Source of the DNA: Streptomyces musisoli
Lineage (GTDB): Bacteria; Actinomycetota; Actinomycetes; Streptomycetales; Streptomycetaceae
Direction: 5' to 3'
DNA length: 64,000 nucleotides
Assembly (NCBI RefSeq): GCF_016741855.1
Contig: NZ_JAERRH010000019.1
Span: 62,001-126,000 of the forward strand
The notes under the pieces were generated by a model. That model did no database searches, was not told the origin of the DNA, and was given only the letters and a program-made list of their open reading frames with translations. Both the position numbers and the translations under genes were made by a program. This document shows positions 26,578 to 34,533 of this stretch, piece by piece (position 1 is the first letter of the stretch; each line of letters opens with the position of its first letter).

Positions 26578-28754
26578 GTGTTGATTTCACACCATTCTTC
26601 GCCGCCGGCAACGAGATCCACCCCAATAAGGTGCCCGCAGGCTTCCAGGCGATCCTCGAGAAGCACATCAACGCCATCCAGCAGCGCAGAATCGGATTCC
26701 TCCCACGCAGCTTTCAAGGTCGACTGTGGTGGTACGGATTCGCACACACTGCGCGCCAGCGCCGTGAAGTACTGGAGCTTCTCGATAGCTGGGTGGGGCC
26801 GACCTTCAGCGACCTGCCCCGCCACCGCGGAGCCCTCGAAAAGGCTGATCCTTTCGACGCTGCGCTGGCAGCAATGCCCCTCGAAGTGCTGCGCTTCGAA
26901 GTCCTGCCGCGATCCAAGCCTGACTCGACGCGCTCGCGAAACGAAGTCCGCAACGCTCTGCTGACCCTCGGGGACCTCCTCCGCCAGCGGCCGGCCTCAG
27001 AATTTGACGCCGACCGCACCACCGTCGAGGTACTAGACGACCTTGGCCACGCCATCGCGGCCCAGGACCGCAGCGTTGCCCTGGCTTGCCTTCGTGAACT
27101 CGAAGCGATGGCAGACCTCGACCAAACCAACCTGGCATTTCTCCGACTGCGTCTGCACGCAGGACTTCAGGATTGGAACGCTGTCCTTTCCGACAGCGAC
27201 ATCGACCAACTCCTGGCCATGCACCGCCCCGCACGCATCACTCACTTCATTCAGCAAGCGGTCTACGCCACATGGTTCGCCGCACACGACACCGCCGGAA
27301 GCGAACAGCAACTACTCGACGCTGTCACCGAACTTCCCCCTGCATTCCACGCTCTGTACTCCGGCACGCCGGCAACCAGCCGAGCCCAAGCCGTCGTCGA
27401 GTTCCTCATAGCGGTACAGGCGGGTGCGCAGGAGACACAGAACCGACTCCTCGACGAAGCCGGAGCTATCGAACCCGGCCTGCCCGAGCACCTCCGCGCC
27501 ATCCTGCACCTGCAGACCCCCGCCGGAGCGATACAGCCAGCCGCACCCCAGCCCCACACCCACACAGCCGAATCACCACTCGAACGCGCAACCCGGCTCA
27601 TGGCCTTCGGCGACACCCAGTCAGCCCTCGACCTCGCCCTCACCATCGAACCCGGGATCCAAGCCGTATACCTCCTCCTCACCTGCTCCCGAGAACTGCA
27701 CTCCGCTCATCGAGCAGACCTGGTCGCCTCGTACATCGCCACACACGACCTGCGCCCCCTGATCGACAGCTCAGCACCCCGCCTGCGCGACCACCTTGCC
27801 TGGCTGGACGAGTTCACACAGAGCAAGTCCCACGGCGGATGGCGAACCTGGTTCGACGACCTCTCCCATCAGCACGCAACGCCTGCCGACCCCGAAACTA
27901 CCGACCAGTGGACCCCGCTGAGCGCCGACGCCCTCACGGCTCTCCTTCGGCAGGCCCCGGACGAAGTACTCGGCAGACTCGGCGAATTCGGCGGCCAGTT
28001 CATGGCGGCACACCGCGACATCTTCATCGATGATGGTGCCGCCGACCTCAGCGAACGGGTCCTCGCAGGCCTGGCGATGGGAGAGAAGAACTCGGCTGGC
28101 GTACGCGTACAGACCCTGGCACTGCTGGACTACCTCCTGGCAGCCAACCCCAGCCCCCAACTGTTCGCCTCGGCGCTCGACTGGACCACCCTCATCGTCA
28201 AAGCGAACATCTCAGCCATCACCGCTACCTGGGCGATCGACGTCCTGCAGACAATCACCGCTACCCCGGCCGCAGCGACAAATCCTGCAGCAGTCACGTT
28301 CTTCTACTCCGTCATCGACACCGCAAGGCCCTTCAAGTCGGCACTCAACCTCACCGACCTGGAAGCCATCAAGATCGTCGCCGGCGAGCTCGCGCAGAGC
28401 TTCCCCGACGACCTGGCGGCCGGCCACACCGACGATGCAGACCCCGCCGCCCCCTACCGCTACCTCCAAGGCGCCAAGGTCGTCCTCTACTCCCTGACCG
28501 AATCGGCCACCGCCCGAGCAGCCCAAGTACTCCGCAGCCTGGTACCGGGCATCGACATCGAAACGAGCGCCGAACACGACGGAAGCAGCACACTTGCCGC
28601 ACAGGCCGCCCACGCAGACATCTTCGTGGTCGTCACAGCCTCGGCAAAACATGCCGCTACCGACTTCATCACCGCTAAACGAGGCACTCGTCCCATCATC
28701 TACGTCAACTCCCGAGGCTCATCAGCCATCCTGCGCGAACTCGCAGAGGGCTGA
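26574..28754 (+). CDS. dpdD: protein DpdD
   Basis: 726-residue protein, last gene of the operon, overlapping dpdK by 4 nt. The N-terminal part has FLPRSFQGRLWWYGF; the central portion (about residues 180-520) looks like helical repeats, and the C-terminus ends in an alpha/beta segment (KVVLYSLTESATARAAQVL, DIFVVVTASAKHAATDFI, IIYVNSRGSSAILREL) with Rossmann-like alternation. No catalytic motif is recognised. dpdD takes part in restriction in Salmonella. The name rests on size, context and the conserved end region; sequence search would settle it. Confidence 0.68.
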   Translation: MSVDFTPFFAAGNEIHPNKVPAGFQAILEKHINAIQQRRIGFLPRSFQGRLWWYGFAHTARQRREVLELLDSWVGPTFSDLPRHRGALEKADPFDAALAAMPLEVLRFEVLPRSKPDSTRSRNEVRNALLTLGDLLRQRPASEFDADRTTVEVLDDLGHAIAAQDRSVALACLRELEAMADLDQTNLAFLRLRLHAGLQDWNAVLSDSDIDQLLAMHRPARITHFIQQAVYATWFAAHDTAGSEQQLLDAVTELPPAFHALYSGTPATSRAQAVVEFLIAVQAGAQETQNRLLDEAGAIEPGLPEHLRAILHLQTPAGAIQPAAPQPHTHTAESPLERATRLMAFGDTQSALDLALTIEPGIQAVYLLLTCSRELHSAHRADLVASYIATHDLRPLIDSSAPRLRDHLAWLDEFTQSKSHGGWRTWFDDLSHQHATPADPETTDQWTPLSADALTALLRQAPDEVLGRLGEFGGQFMAAHRDIFIDDGAADLSERVLAGLAMGEKNSAGVRVQTLALLDYLLAANPSPQLFASALDWTTLIVKANISAITATWAIDVLQTITATPAAATNPAAVTFFYSVIDTARPFKSALNLTDLEAIKIVAGELAQSFPDDLAAGHTDDADPAAPYRYLQGAKVVLYSLTESATARAAQVLRSLVPGIDIETSAEHDGSSTLAAQAAHADIFVVVTASAKHAATDFITAKRGTRPIIYVNSRGSSAILRELAEG

Positions 28755-28985
28755 CCAACTTCTGAGCGAGCCCCAGTACGGGTGAGATCCGCGTCCCGCA
28801 GGAGCTCCGCCCAGAGGACAAGAAGAACCCAGCTATGCGGACGATGACCTGCCGATCAGGTGAGCGATCCCCTGCCTGTCGCCCGCCTCATCAACCGGGA
28901 CGGCTTCCCGTACGACTCTCCCGCCGCACAGCCTCGTGGACGGCAAAGCCTGTCACCAGCGCTGATTCCTGGGCTTGATCCGCTT

Positions 28986-29033
28986 TGACGGACATCTGAG
29001 ATCACGTGTTCTGCCCCGGAAGGATGTCCGTCA
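28986..29033. repeat. inverted repeat at the left edge of an IS3 remnant
   Basis: TGACGGACATC at 28986-28996 is repeated as its exact reverse complement at 29023-29033, just ahead of the IS3 OrfA remnant. It probably belongs to the IS end and promoter or leader region. The 231 bases between dpdD and this repeat hold nothing recognisable. Confidence 0.45.
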
Positions 29034-29041
29034 TGGAGAGC

Positions 29042-29520
29042 ATGGGGAAGAAGAAGCCTCGGCCTCGCCGTTCGTTCATGCCGGAGTTCAAGGCCGAGAT
29101 CGTCGAGTTGTGCCGGCGCGGTGACCGCTCGGTCGGTCAGGTCGCCAAGGACTTCGACCTGACCGAGACCGCGGTGCGATTGTGGGTCAGCCAGGCCGAG
29201 GTCGACGCGGGCGAGCGCGACGGGCTGACCAGCAGCGAACGCGGGGAGCTGGCTGCGCTGCGGCGGGAGAACTGCCGGCTGCGGGAGGACGTGGAGATCC
29301 TCAAGCGGGACAGCTTTCTTCGCGAAGGAGACCCGGTGACGGTGCACCCGGTCATCATCGAGGCGGAGAAGCGGGACGGTCACAACGTCAAACGCGCGTG
29401 TGAACTGCTGAAGGTCTCCTGAGCCGCCTTCTATGCCCGCTGCAGTGGCAGCCGCGGTCCGCGGGCGGTCCGCAATGCCGAGCTGGCCGAGAAGATCGCC
29501 GAAGTACTGACAGCCACGAT
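29042..29520 (+). pseudogene. IS3-family transposase remnant (OrfA and start of OrfB)
   Basis: OrfA-like helix-turn-helix protein: RRSFMPEFKAEIVELC, then VGQVAKDFDLTETAVRLW and a leucine-zipper-like ELAALRRENCRLREDVEILKR. In IS3 elements OrfA then stops and OrfB begins in the -1 frame. Here a small deletion has fused the end of OrfA to the OrfB opening (HPVIIEAEKRDGHNVKRACELLKVS), which stops at a TGA (29420-29422); the next OrfB residues (AAFYARCSGSRGPRAV) continue in frame after it for about 30 codons. Dead element. Confidence 0.75.
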
Positions 29521-29872
29521 CCGAATGAAAGATCACAGGCCGGGAGAGAGGACGCCGGCGCCAGGCGGACGGCAGAGAGTCCGCAACCAGTTCGGTCCGC
29601 AGGTGGTCGGCGGTGGACCAGCCGACCACGCGGCGGGAGGCGATGTCGATGACGGTGGCCAGATACAGCCAGGCCTCCTCGGTCGGATGTAGGTGATGTC
29701 ACCGCACCAGCGGGTGTCGAGCCCGCCGGGGTCGGGAGCGAAGTCGCGGACGACGAGGTCGGGTCGGGACGCCGCCCGCGGGTGATCGTCGTCAGCCGCC
29801 GTCGCCTGCGATGACGGCCCTGCAGCCCGGCATAGCGCATCAGCCGGGCAACACGGCGCCGCCCGATCGAGA
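29520..29872 (-). pseudogene. IS3-family OrfB core, inverted and frameshifted
   Basis: On the minus strand this encodes middle OrfB segments in several frames: RVARLMRYAGLQGR, DTRWCGDITYI (first catalytic Asp), VVGWSTADHLRTELV and VIFHSDR (second Asp). The order is right but at least two frameshifts separate the parts, and the third catalytic Glu is missing because the sequence ends at the head of the plus-strand remnant. It is either the missing OrfB part of that element after inversion, or a second copy inserted tail to tail. Confidence 0.65.
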
Positions 29873-30159
29873 CGCTGGTTGATCCAGGTCCGGGCGGCTT
29901 CGGGTTCGGCGTGGCGCCATGCCCAGATGAGGGTGATCTCCAGCTCGGTGAGTTCGTCGACGGGTCGGCTTGCGGAGGGAGCGAGGTGCCGTGCGATCTC
30001 GTGGCTGATCAGCGAGCGGGCCTCACTGATCCACTCGGGGGTGGCTGCTGCCTGTGTGTGGTCCGGGCTGTCAGAGCCGTCGCGGCTGGTGACGCGTTGG
30101 AGGGTTCGAGCAGAGAGGATGGCTTCGTCAGGCACTGGGTCGGCAGAAGTCCTGCTCAA
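29873..30159 (-). pseudogene. 5' part of an unknown gene cut by IS3 sequence
   Basis: The frame begins MSRTSADPVPDEAIL and runs about 95 residues (EWISEARSLISHEIARHL, ELTELEITLIWAWRHAEPEAARTWINQRL) before entering IS3 sequence. Codon use looks coding and the segment is helical, but no family is recognised. It was probably a complete gene before the insertion. Confidence 0.4.
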
Positions 30160-30234
30160 TCCACTGCCGCTCCCTGCTACGACCAGCGCATCCTGATCGC
30201 GGACAACTGCTCCTCTTGCTCCGGCAAGCTCAAG

Positions 30235-31296
30235 TCACTCCTCCAAGGCCACCTTGCTGTCTAAGTACTGCGCGGCAGAGCGCAGCCTGCTCACATCGTC
30301 TTCGAAGTGGCCGATGCCAAGATTGCACGGGTGGCATAGGAGCCCCCGTACCTTCCCGGTCTCATGGGAGTGGTCGACGCACGGGACGAGCAAATCGGGA
30401 TCAAACAGCCTTGCGCAGATCGCGCACGCAAGGTCCTGGGCGACGAGCAGTGCTTCGAAGTCCTCGAGTTCCATGGAGTAGTTCACCCGGAGCCAACGTC
30501 GGCGTTCCTTCTCTGCAAAGCACCGCCGACAGACCCGAGCCTCCCCGTTGAAGTACCAGCCGACTTCATCGAACAGGTGGCCGTTCACGCACTTCGGGGT
30601 GTCTTCCCACCCCTTCCTGGGCTTCCATGCGTGCTCGGCTGGGTCCTTGCCTTGTCGGGCCGCCCTGGATTCGGACGGGCAGACCCTGCAGACGAGGTGC
30701 CCATGGGCGGTGCGGTACGTATTCTCCTCCGTGCGCTTGTGCCCGTTCGCGCACCGCTCCAGGTGGTCCTCCCGCTTTCTCTTCCCCTGATACCGACCCG
30801 CCTCGCCCAACGGTGTCCGCCCAGGACGAGGCATTGAAGCGGCCAGGTGCTCAGGAGCCAAGCATTTCTTGTTCCCACACGTCTGCCGGACGTGCTGCCC
30901 TTTCGACAGAGTCCTTCCCGTCGACTGCTCGTACACCCAGCGGTGCAACGCGATCTGCCGGCTCTTACCTTCACGCCAAGCTAGACGGTCGGATGTCTGT
31001 GGCCGACCCTCCTTGTTGACCGTTCCGTTCCACTCCAGGCACTCCCCAGCCCTGGCGCACTTCGCCCGCACCCAGGGCAGAGTGATTTCCTCGACCTCCT
31101 CGCGCCTGTACTCGGCCGCCCCATACTTTCTCGACCGCTTGTAGCAGGGCTGACACATGCGATCTCGGAGAGGCTTGTACGGACGCGAGCACTCCTTACA
31201 CGTCCGCTCGGACTGCACGGGGATATGACTCTGACGCTGCATGCCGGGACGGTAGCTGACACCACTGACAACCAGTCGGGCCTCATCCTGGAGCAC
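30235..31296 (-). CDS. double HNH protein with C-terminal endonuclease VII-like domain
   Basis: A 353-residue protein with several cysteine pairs. Near the N-terminus, CKECSRPYKPLRDRMCQPC is a zinc ribbon. Then comes an HNH_3-like unit (CLEWNG, HRWVYEQSTGR, CGNKKCLAPEHL), a middle zinc-rich part with two further C-x-x-C pairs, and a C-terminal endonuclease VII-type HNH: CAICARLF, PCVDHSHETGKVRGLLCHPCNLGIGHF and a helical end. Phage recombination endonucleases VII use this fold to cut branched DNA. ATG 31296 is used because GAAGG precedes it. Probably a phage- or element-derived nuclease; two nuclease folds in one chain is unusual. Confidence 0.75.
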   Translation of the reverse strand: MLQDEARLVVSGVSYRPGMQRQSHIPVQSERTCKECSRPYKPLRDRMCQPCYKRSRKYGAAEYRREEVEEITLPWVRAKCARAGECLEWNGTVNKEGRPQTSDRLAWREGKSRQIALHRWVYEQSTGRTLSKGQHVRQTCGNKKCLAPEHLAASMPRPGRTPLGEAGRYQGKRKREDHLERCANGHKRTEENTYRTAHGHLVCRVCPSESRAARQGKDPAEHAWKPRKGWEDTPKCVNGHLFDEVGWYFNGEARVCRRCFAEKERRRWLRVNYSMELEDFEALLVAQDLACAICARLFDPDLLVPCVDHSHETGKVRGLLCHPCNLGIGHFEDDVSRLRSAAQYLDSKVALEE

Positions 31297-31463
31297 CTTC
31301 TCGCACCGCGATCCACCCTGGTCTCAGAGAGGGCCTGTAAATCGTTCGGCTCTGGCCGTAGTACTCACGATCTTGTGCTGGGGGAGTTCGTGGGGCTTCA
31401 GCGGTCTGGTGTGTCAGTGGTGGCCGATAGCCTTGCAAGGGTAGTTGCCGGAAGGAGCCACAC

Positions 31464-32516
31464 TTGACCGGGTTCAAGATCAATCAGCGTGGGATCGACG
31501 AGATGATGCGCCAGATTCAGAAAGGCGTGGAACGCTCGGCGCGGCGCCATCCGATCCAGATCCCGATCGGCACGGATCCCGTCACCGGCTCCACCCAAGG
31601 CGACATCGAGCACGACCCGTACTTGCCTAAGGCTCTGCTGTGGCTCCACGAGCGGGCAGTCGAGCAGCGAGGGCACTTCCAGGACATGGCGATGTTCACC
31701 GAACGCGAGCACCTCTCGCAGGAAGAAGCCAGGGACCTCGCGCTCCGGCTCGAGCAGCACGGCTTCGTCCAGATCTCCCGCAGCCTCGGCGGTGACGACA
31801 CTGTGGTGCACCTGACGGACGAGGGCCGGGTAGAGGTGCGGCGGCTCAAGCAACTCGGCTGTGACCGCGTCCGCCGTGCTGACTACGCGACCAACGCCCT
31901 GCTGCGATGGCTGCACGACCAGGACGCGTCCATCGAGCCCGGAAAGTTCGCGGATGCCCCCACTGCCTACTTCGCCGGCACTCCGCTCACGGCCGGGGAG
32001 ATCTCCAGCGCTGTTGCCGAACTCGTCAGCTATGACCTTGCGGAGAGCCCCGCCCGCCGTAACGACTACGACCCGTACCTGCTGCAGATCACCGACGGAG
32101 GTAACGCCTGCATCCGCAGCGGCCGCGCAGTAAGGAACTACATGGACGCCCAGAATACCGCCGGGACCACCAACAACTACCACGGCAGCACCGTCGTGCA
32201 CGGCGATGTCAGCGGCGGCGTCGTCCTGACTGGCGACCACAATACCGTCAACGCGGGCAACGGCATCGACGCCCAAGCTCTCGCCGGCCTCGTGCAGGGC
32301 CTGCGCGACGTGGCCCCGCAGCTCGGCCTCGACCCGGTCGACGCCGAGGACTTCGAGGCCGAGGTTGTGGCCCTCGAACGCGACGGCGGTGACCCCGAGC
32401 GGGGCGGTCGCGTCTGGCGCAGGATCATGCGCCTGGCTGGCCCCGCGCTCACCACGGCCGTTGCCTCTGGCGTCGGCCAGCAGCTCGTTGAACTCGGCGC
32501 CAGCCTCTACAACTGA
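31464..32516 (+). CDS. unknown 350-residue protein with winged-helix-like part and beta-rich motif
   Basis: TTG start fixed by a strong GAAGGAG ribosome-binding site 6 bases upstream. Residues about 50-120 (LWLHERAVEQRG..LSQEEARDLALRLEQHGFVQI) and 140-200 look like two winged-helix modules. Around 232-265 a glycine/asparagine-rich segment, NNYHGSTVVHGDVSGGVVLTGDHNTVN, resembles the short beta motifs found in bacterial signalling/defence proteins. A C-terminal hydrophobic stretch (GPALTTAVASGVGQQLVELG) follows. No enzyme motif. It is divergent from the HNH gene with about 167 bases between. Family not recognised. Confidence 0.65.
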   Translation: MTGFKINQRGIDEMMRQIQKGVERSARRHPIQIPIGTDPVTGSTQGDIEHDPYLPKALLWLHERAVEQRGHFQDMAMFTEREHLSQEEARDLALRLEQHGFVQISRSLGGDDTVVHLTDEGRVEVRRLKQLGCDRVRRADYATNALLRWLHDQDASIEPGKFADAPTAYFAGTPLTAGEISSAVAELVSYDLAESPARRNDYDPYLLQITDGGNACIRSGRAVRNYMDAQNTAGTTNNYHGSTVVHGDVSGGVVLTGDHNTVNAGNGIDAQALAGLVQGLRDVAPQLGLDPVDAEDFEAEVVALERDGGDPERGGRVWRRIMRLAGPALTTAVASGVGQQLVELGASLYN

Positions 32517-33165
32517 CCTACCCGCCATGATCGATGGCCGATGCGACCGGTGCCTGCATGCTGCCGCAGCTACGCTCCCGCCCTGCCGTCCCCCACCCCC
32601 AAGATCACGGTCTATCTGGTAGCGGTCGTGACGGGAACCGATCAGTGACTACTGGCGGAAACGCCAGCCCCTCAGCCGGTGAGAACGGGATGCCCCCTTC
32701 TCGGCTTGGTTGGGGCGTGGCGCGGTGACAGCGTGGGCCAGGACGACGATGGCCTGTCGGCCAAAGCCGCCCACGTCTCGGTCAGGCGGACCTGATCGGC
32801 GCTCCGAGGCTCATCACATCCACCCCATGGCGATGTTGGAGAGCTGTTCGATTCGCTCCGGTGACAGTGTCGCGGCCCTGCTGCGCTGGTTCCCGATTCA
32901 TGCCCCGAGCCGGAGCTGCTCCTCCTCCTGGTCCTCGCCGACGATCCCCTGCTATGACTGCACATCAGCCCGCATGCGGGGCCCCGAGCGCCCTGCCATC
33001 GCGGAACACTGCGCAGGTTCATCGGGTACTGCGCAGTTGTTGCAGTGGCCGGCCGGTGGAGTTGCGGCACGTACCGGCGAGGTGCCCGAATCCAGTCTTA
33101 ATCCATGACTCACTTGAAGCAGAAGCCAAGAAGGGTATCCGTTCTGCGGGTCTGCCGCACGATCA
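32517..33165. other. intergenic region before the IS3 element
   Basis: About 650 bases in which no frame has a good start, ribosome-binding site or recognisable product. Likely degenerate DNA between the unknown gene and the insertion element. Confidence 0.4.
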
Positions 33166-33216
33166 GGTGACATCTGAACTGGCTTGCCCTGTGGGGCGGG
33201 TGGGAAGGATGTCGCT

Positions 33217-33525
33217 GTGCCCAAGCCCTATCCGGAAGAGTTCCGCCAGGACGTCGTGCGAGTCGCGAGGAACCGCGGCCCGGGTGTCACGGTCGAGCAG
33301 GTGGCCACCGACTTCGGGGTCCACCCGATGACGTTGTGGAAGTGGATGCGCCGGGCGGACATCGATGACGGGACCAAGCCCGGGGTGACCAGCCAGGAGA
33401 GCGCGGAACTGCGGGAAGCACGTCGGCGGATCAAGCTGCTGGAGCAGGAGAACGAGGTCCTGCGCCGGGCCGCGGCCTATCTGTCGCAGGCGCATCTGCC
33501 GGGAAAAGGATCTACCCGCTCGTGA
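33217..33525 (+). CDS. IS3-family transposase OrfA
   Basis: 102-residue DNA-binding subunit. GTG 33217 is chosen because GGGAAGGA lies 7-8 bases upstream and the product opens VPKPYPEEFRQDVVRVA as in related elements. Helix-turn-helix VTVEQVATDFGVHPMTLWKWM is followed by a coiled-coil leucine zipper (RRIKLLEQENEVLRRAAAYL). The end overlaps OrfB in the -1 arrangement, with GGGAAAAGG near 33500 as a possible slippery site for making the OrfAB fusion. Confidence 0.88.
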   Translation: MPKPYPEEFRQDVVRVARNRGPGVTVEQVATDFGVHPMTLWKWMRRADIDDGTKPGVTSQESAELREARRRIKLLEQENEVLRRAAAYLSQAHLPGKGSTRS

Positions 33526-34379
33526 AAGAGCTGGCCGCGGACGGGGTGCCCGTCACGGTGACGTGCCGGGTGCCCAAGCTCGCCAGACAGCCCTACTACC
33601 ACTGGCTCGACAAGCCGGTGGCCGACGCCGTACTGGAGGAGTCGTATCGCGCGAACGCACTGTTCGACGCCCACCGCGACGACCCGGAATTCGGCTACCG
33701 CTTCCTGGCCGATGAAGCGCGTGGTGCCGGGGCTCGGATGGCGGACCGGACCGCGTGGCGAATCTGCCGGGACAACCGCTGGTGGAGCGTGTTCGGCAAG
33801 AAGCGCGGCAGGGGCAAGAAGGCCGGCCCGCCGGTGCACGACGATCTCGTGAGCCGCAACTTCACCGCGACCGGCCCGAACCGGCTGTGGCTCGCCGACA
33901 TCACCGAACACGCCATCGGCGAAGGCAAGCTGTACCTCTGCGCGATCAAGGATGTGTTCAGCAACAGGATCGTGGGCTACTCCATCGACGCTCGGAGGAA
34001 GTCCCGCCTGGCCGTGGCTGCCCTCGACAACGCCGTGGCCCGACGTGAACACGTCGAGGGGTGCATCCTGCACAGCGATCGCGGCTCGCAGTTCCGCTCC
34101 CGGAAGTTCGTCCAGGCCCTCGACCGGCACCGCATGGTCGGATCGATAGGGAAGGTCGGGGCAGCCGGCGACAACGCGGCCATGGAGTCCTTCTTCAGGC
34201 TGCTGCAGAAGAACGTTCTCGACCGCCGGAGCTGGGCCACCCGTGAGGAGCTGCGGATCGCGATCGTGTCCTGGATCGAGCGGACCTATCACCGGCGCCG
34301 CCGACAAGCCGCACTCGGCCGGCTGACACCCGTCGAATTCGAGACCGGCATGACCACACCGGCCCTCCAGGCCGCGTGA
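33522..34379 (+). CDS. IS3-family transposase OrfB (DDE integrase core)
   Basis: 285-residue catalytic subunit with rve-type core. The catalytic residues are visible: Asp in LWLADITEH (about residue 126), Asp in LHSDRGSQF (about 187) and Glu in NAAMESFF (about 223). N-terminal RQPYYHWLDKP and the HTH_21-like HRDDPEFGYRFLADE region are normal. No frameshift or stop, so the element may still be active. GTG start, overlapping orfA by 4 nt. Confidence 0.9.
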   Translation: MKELAADGVPVTVTCRVPKLARQPYYHWLDKPVADAVLEESYRANALFDAHRDDPEFGYRFLADEARGAGARMADRTAWRICRDNRWWSVFGKKRGRGKKAGPPVHDDLVSRNFTATGPNRLWLADITEHAIGEGKLYLCAIKDVFSNRIVGYSIDARRKSRLAVAALDNAVARREHVEGCILHSDRGSQFRSRKFVQALDRHRMVGSIGKVGAAGDNAAMESFFRLLQKNVLDRRSWATREELRIAIVSWIERTYHRRRRQAALGRLTPVEFETGMTTPALQAA

Positions 34380-34508
34380 CCGAACCTGTCACCCGAACCT
34401 GCACCAGCCCCCCCGACCACCCTCCCGGCATAGCTCTGAAGGATGCTTGAGCAAAGTAGCTGTACTGGCTTGCTCAGGTAACCGGGTCTTGGCTCCGAAG
34501 CTCGAAAG

Positions 34509-34533
34509 AGCCGTCTTCGGCTGAAGACCGGCT
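34509..34533 (-). terminator. terminator-like hairpin after the LysM-BTAD gene
   Basis: The minus strand forms GCCGGTCTTC-AGCC-GAAGACGGC with one bulged base, starting in the stop codon, and TCTTTC follows. It fits a rho-independent terminator for the Tad pilus operon. Confidence 0.6.

Larger units (their letters stand above)
33166..34393 (+). mobile_element. intact IS3-family insertion sequence
   Basis: About 1.2 kb with both transposase frames open. Likely ends are GGTGACA at 33166-33172 and its complement TGTCACC at 34387-34393, with partial further symmetry inward (TGACATCTGAAC against TGACAGGTTCGG). No clear target duplication is seen flanking these ends, so the boundaries are approximate. 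Confidence 0.7.

Noticed and set aside
14298..28754. DISARM or BREX-type defence, considered because of helicases plus a PLD nuclease
   Set aside because: No methyltransferase, PglZ or BrxC-like gene; gene order fits dpdE to dpdK and dpdD.
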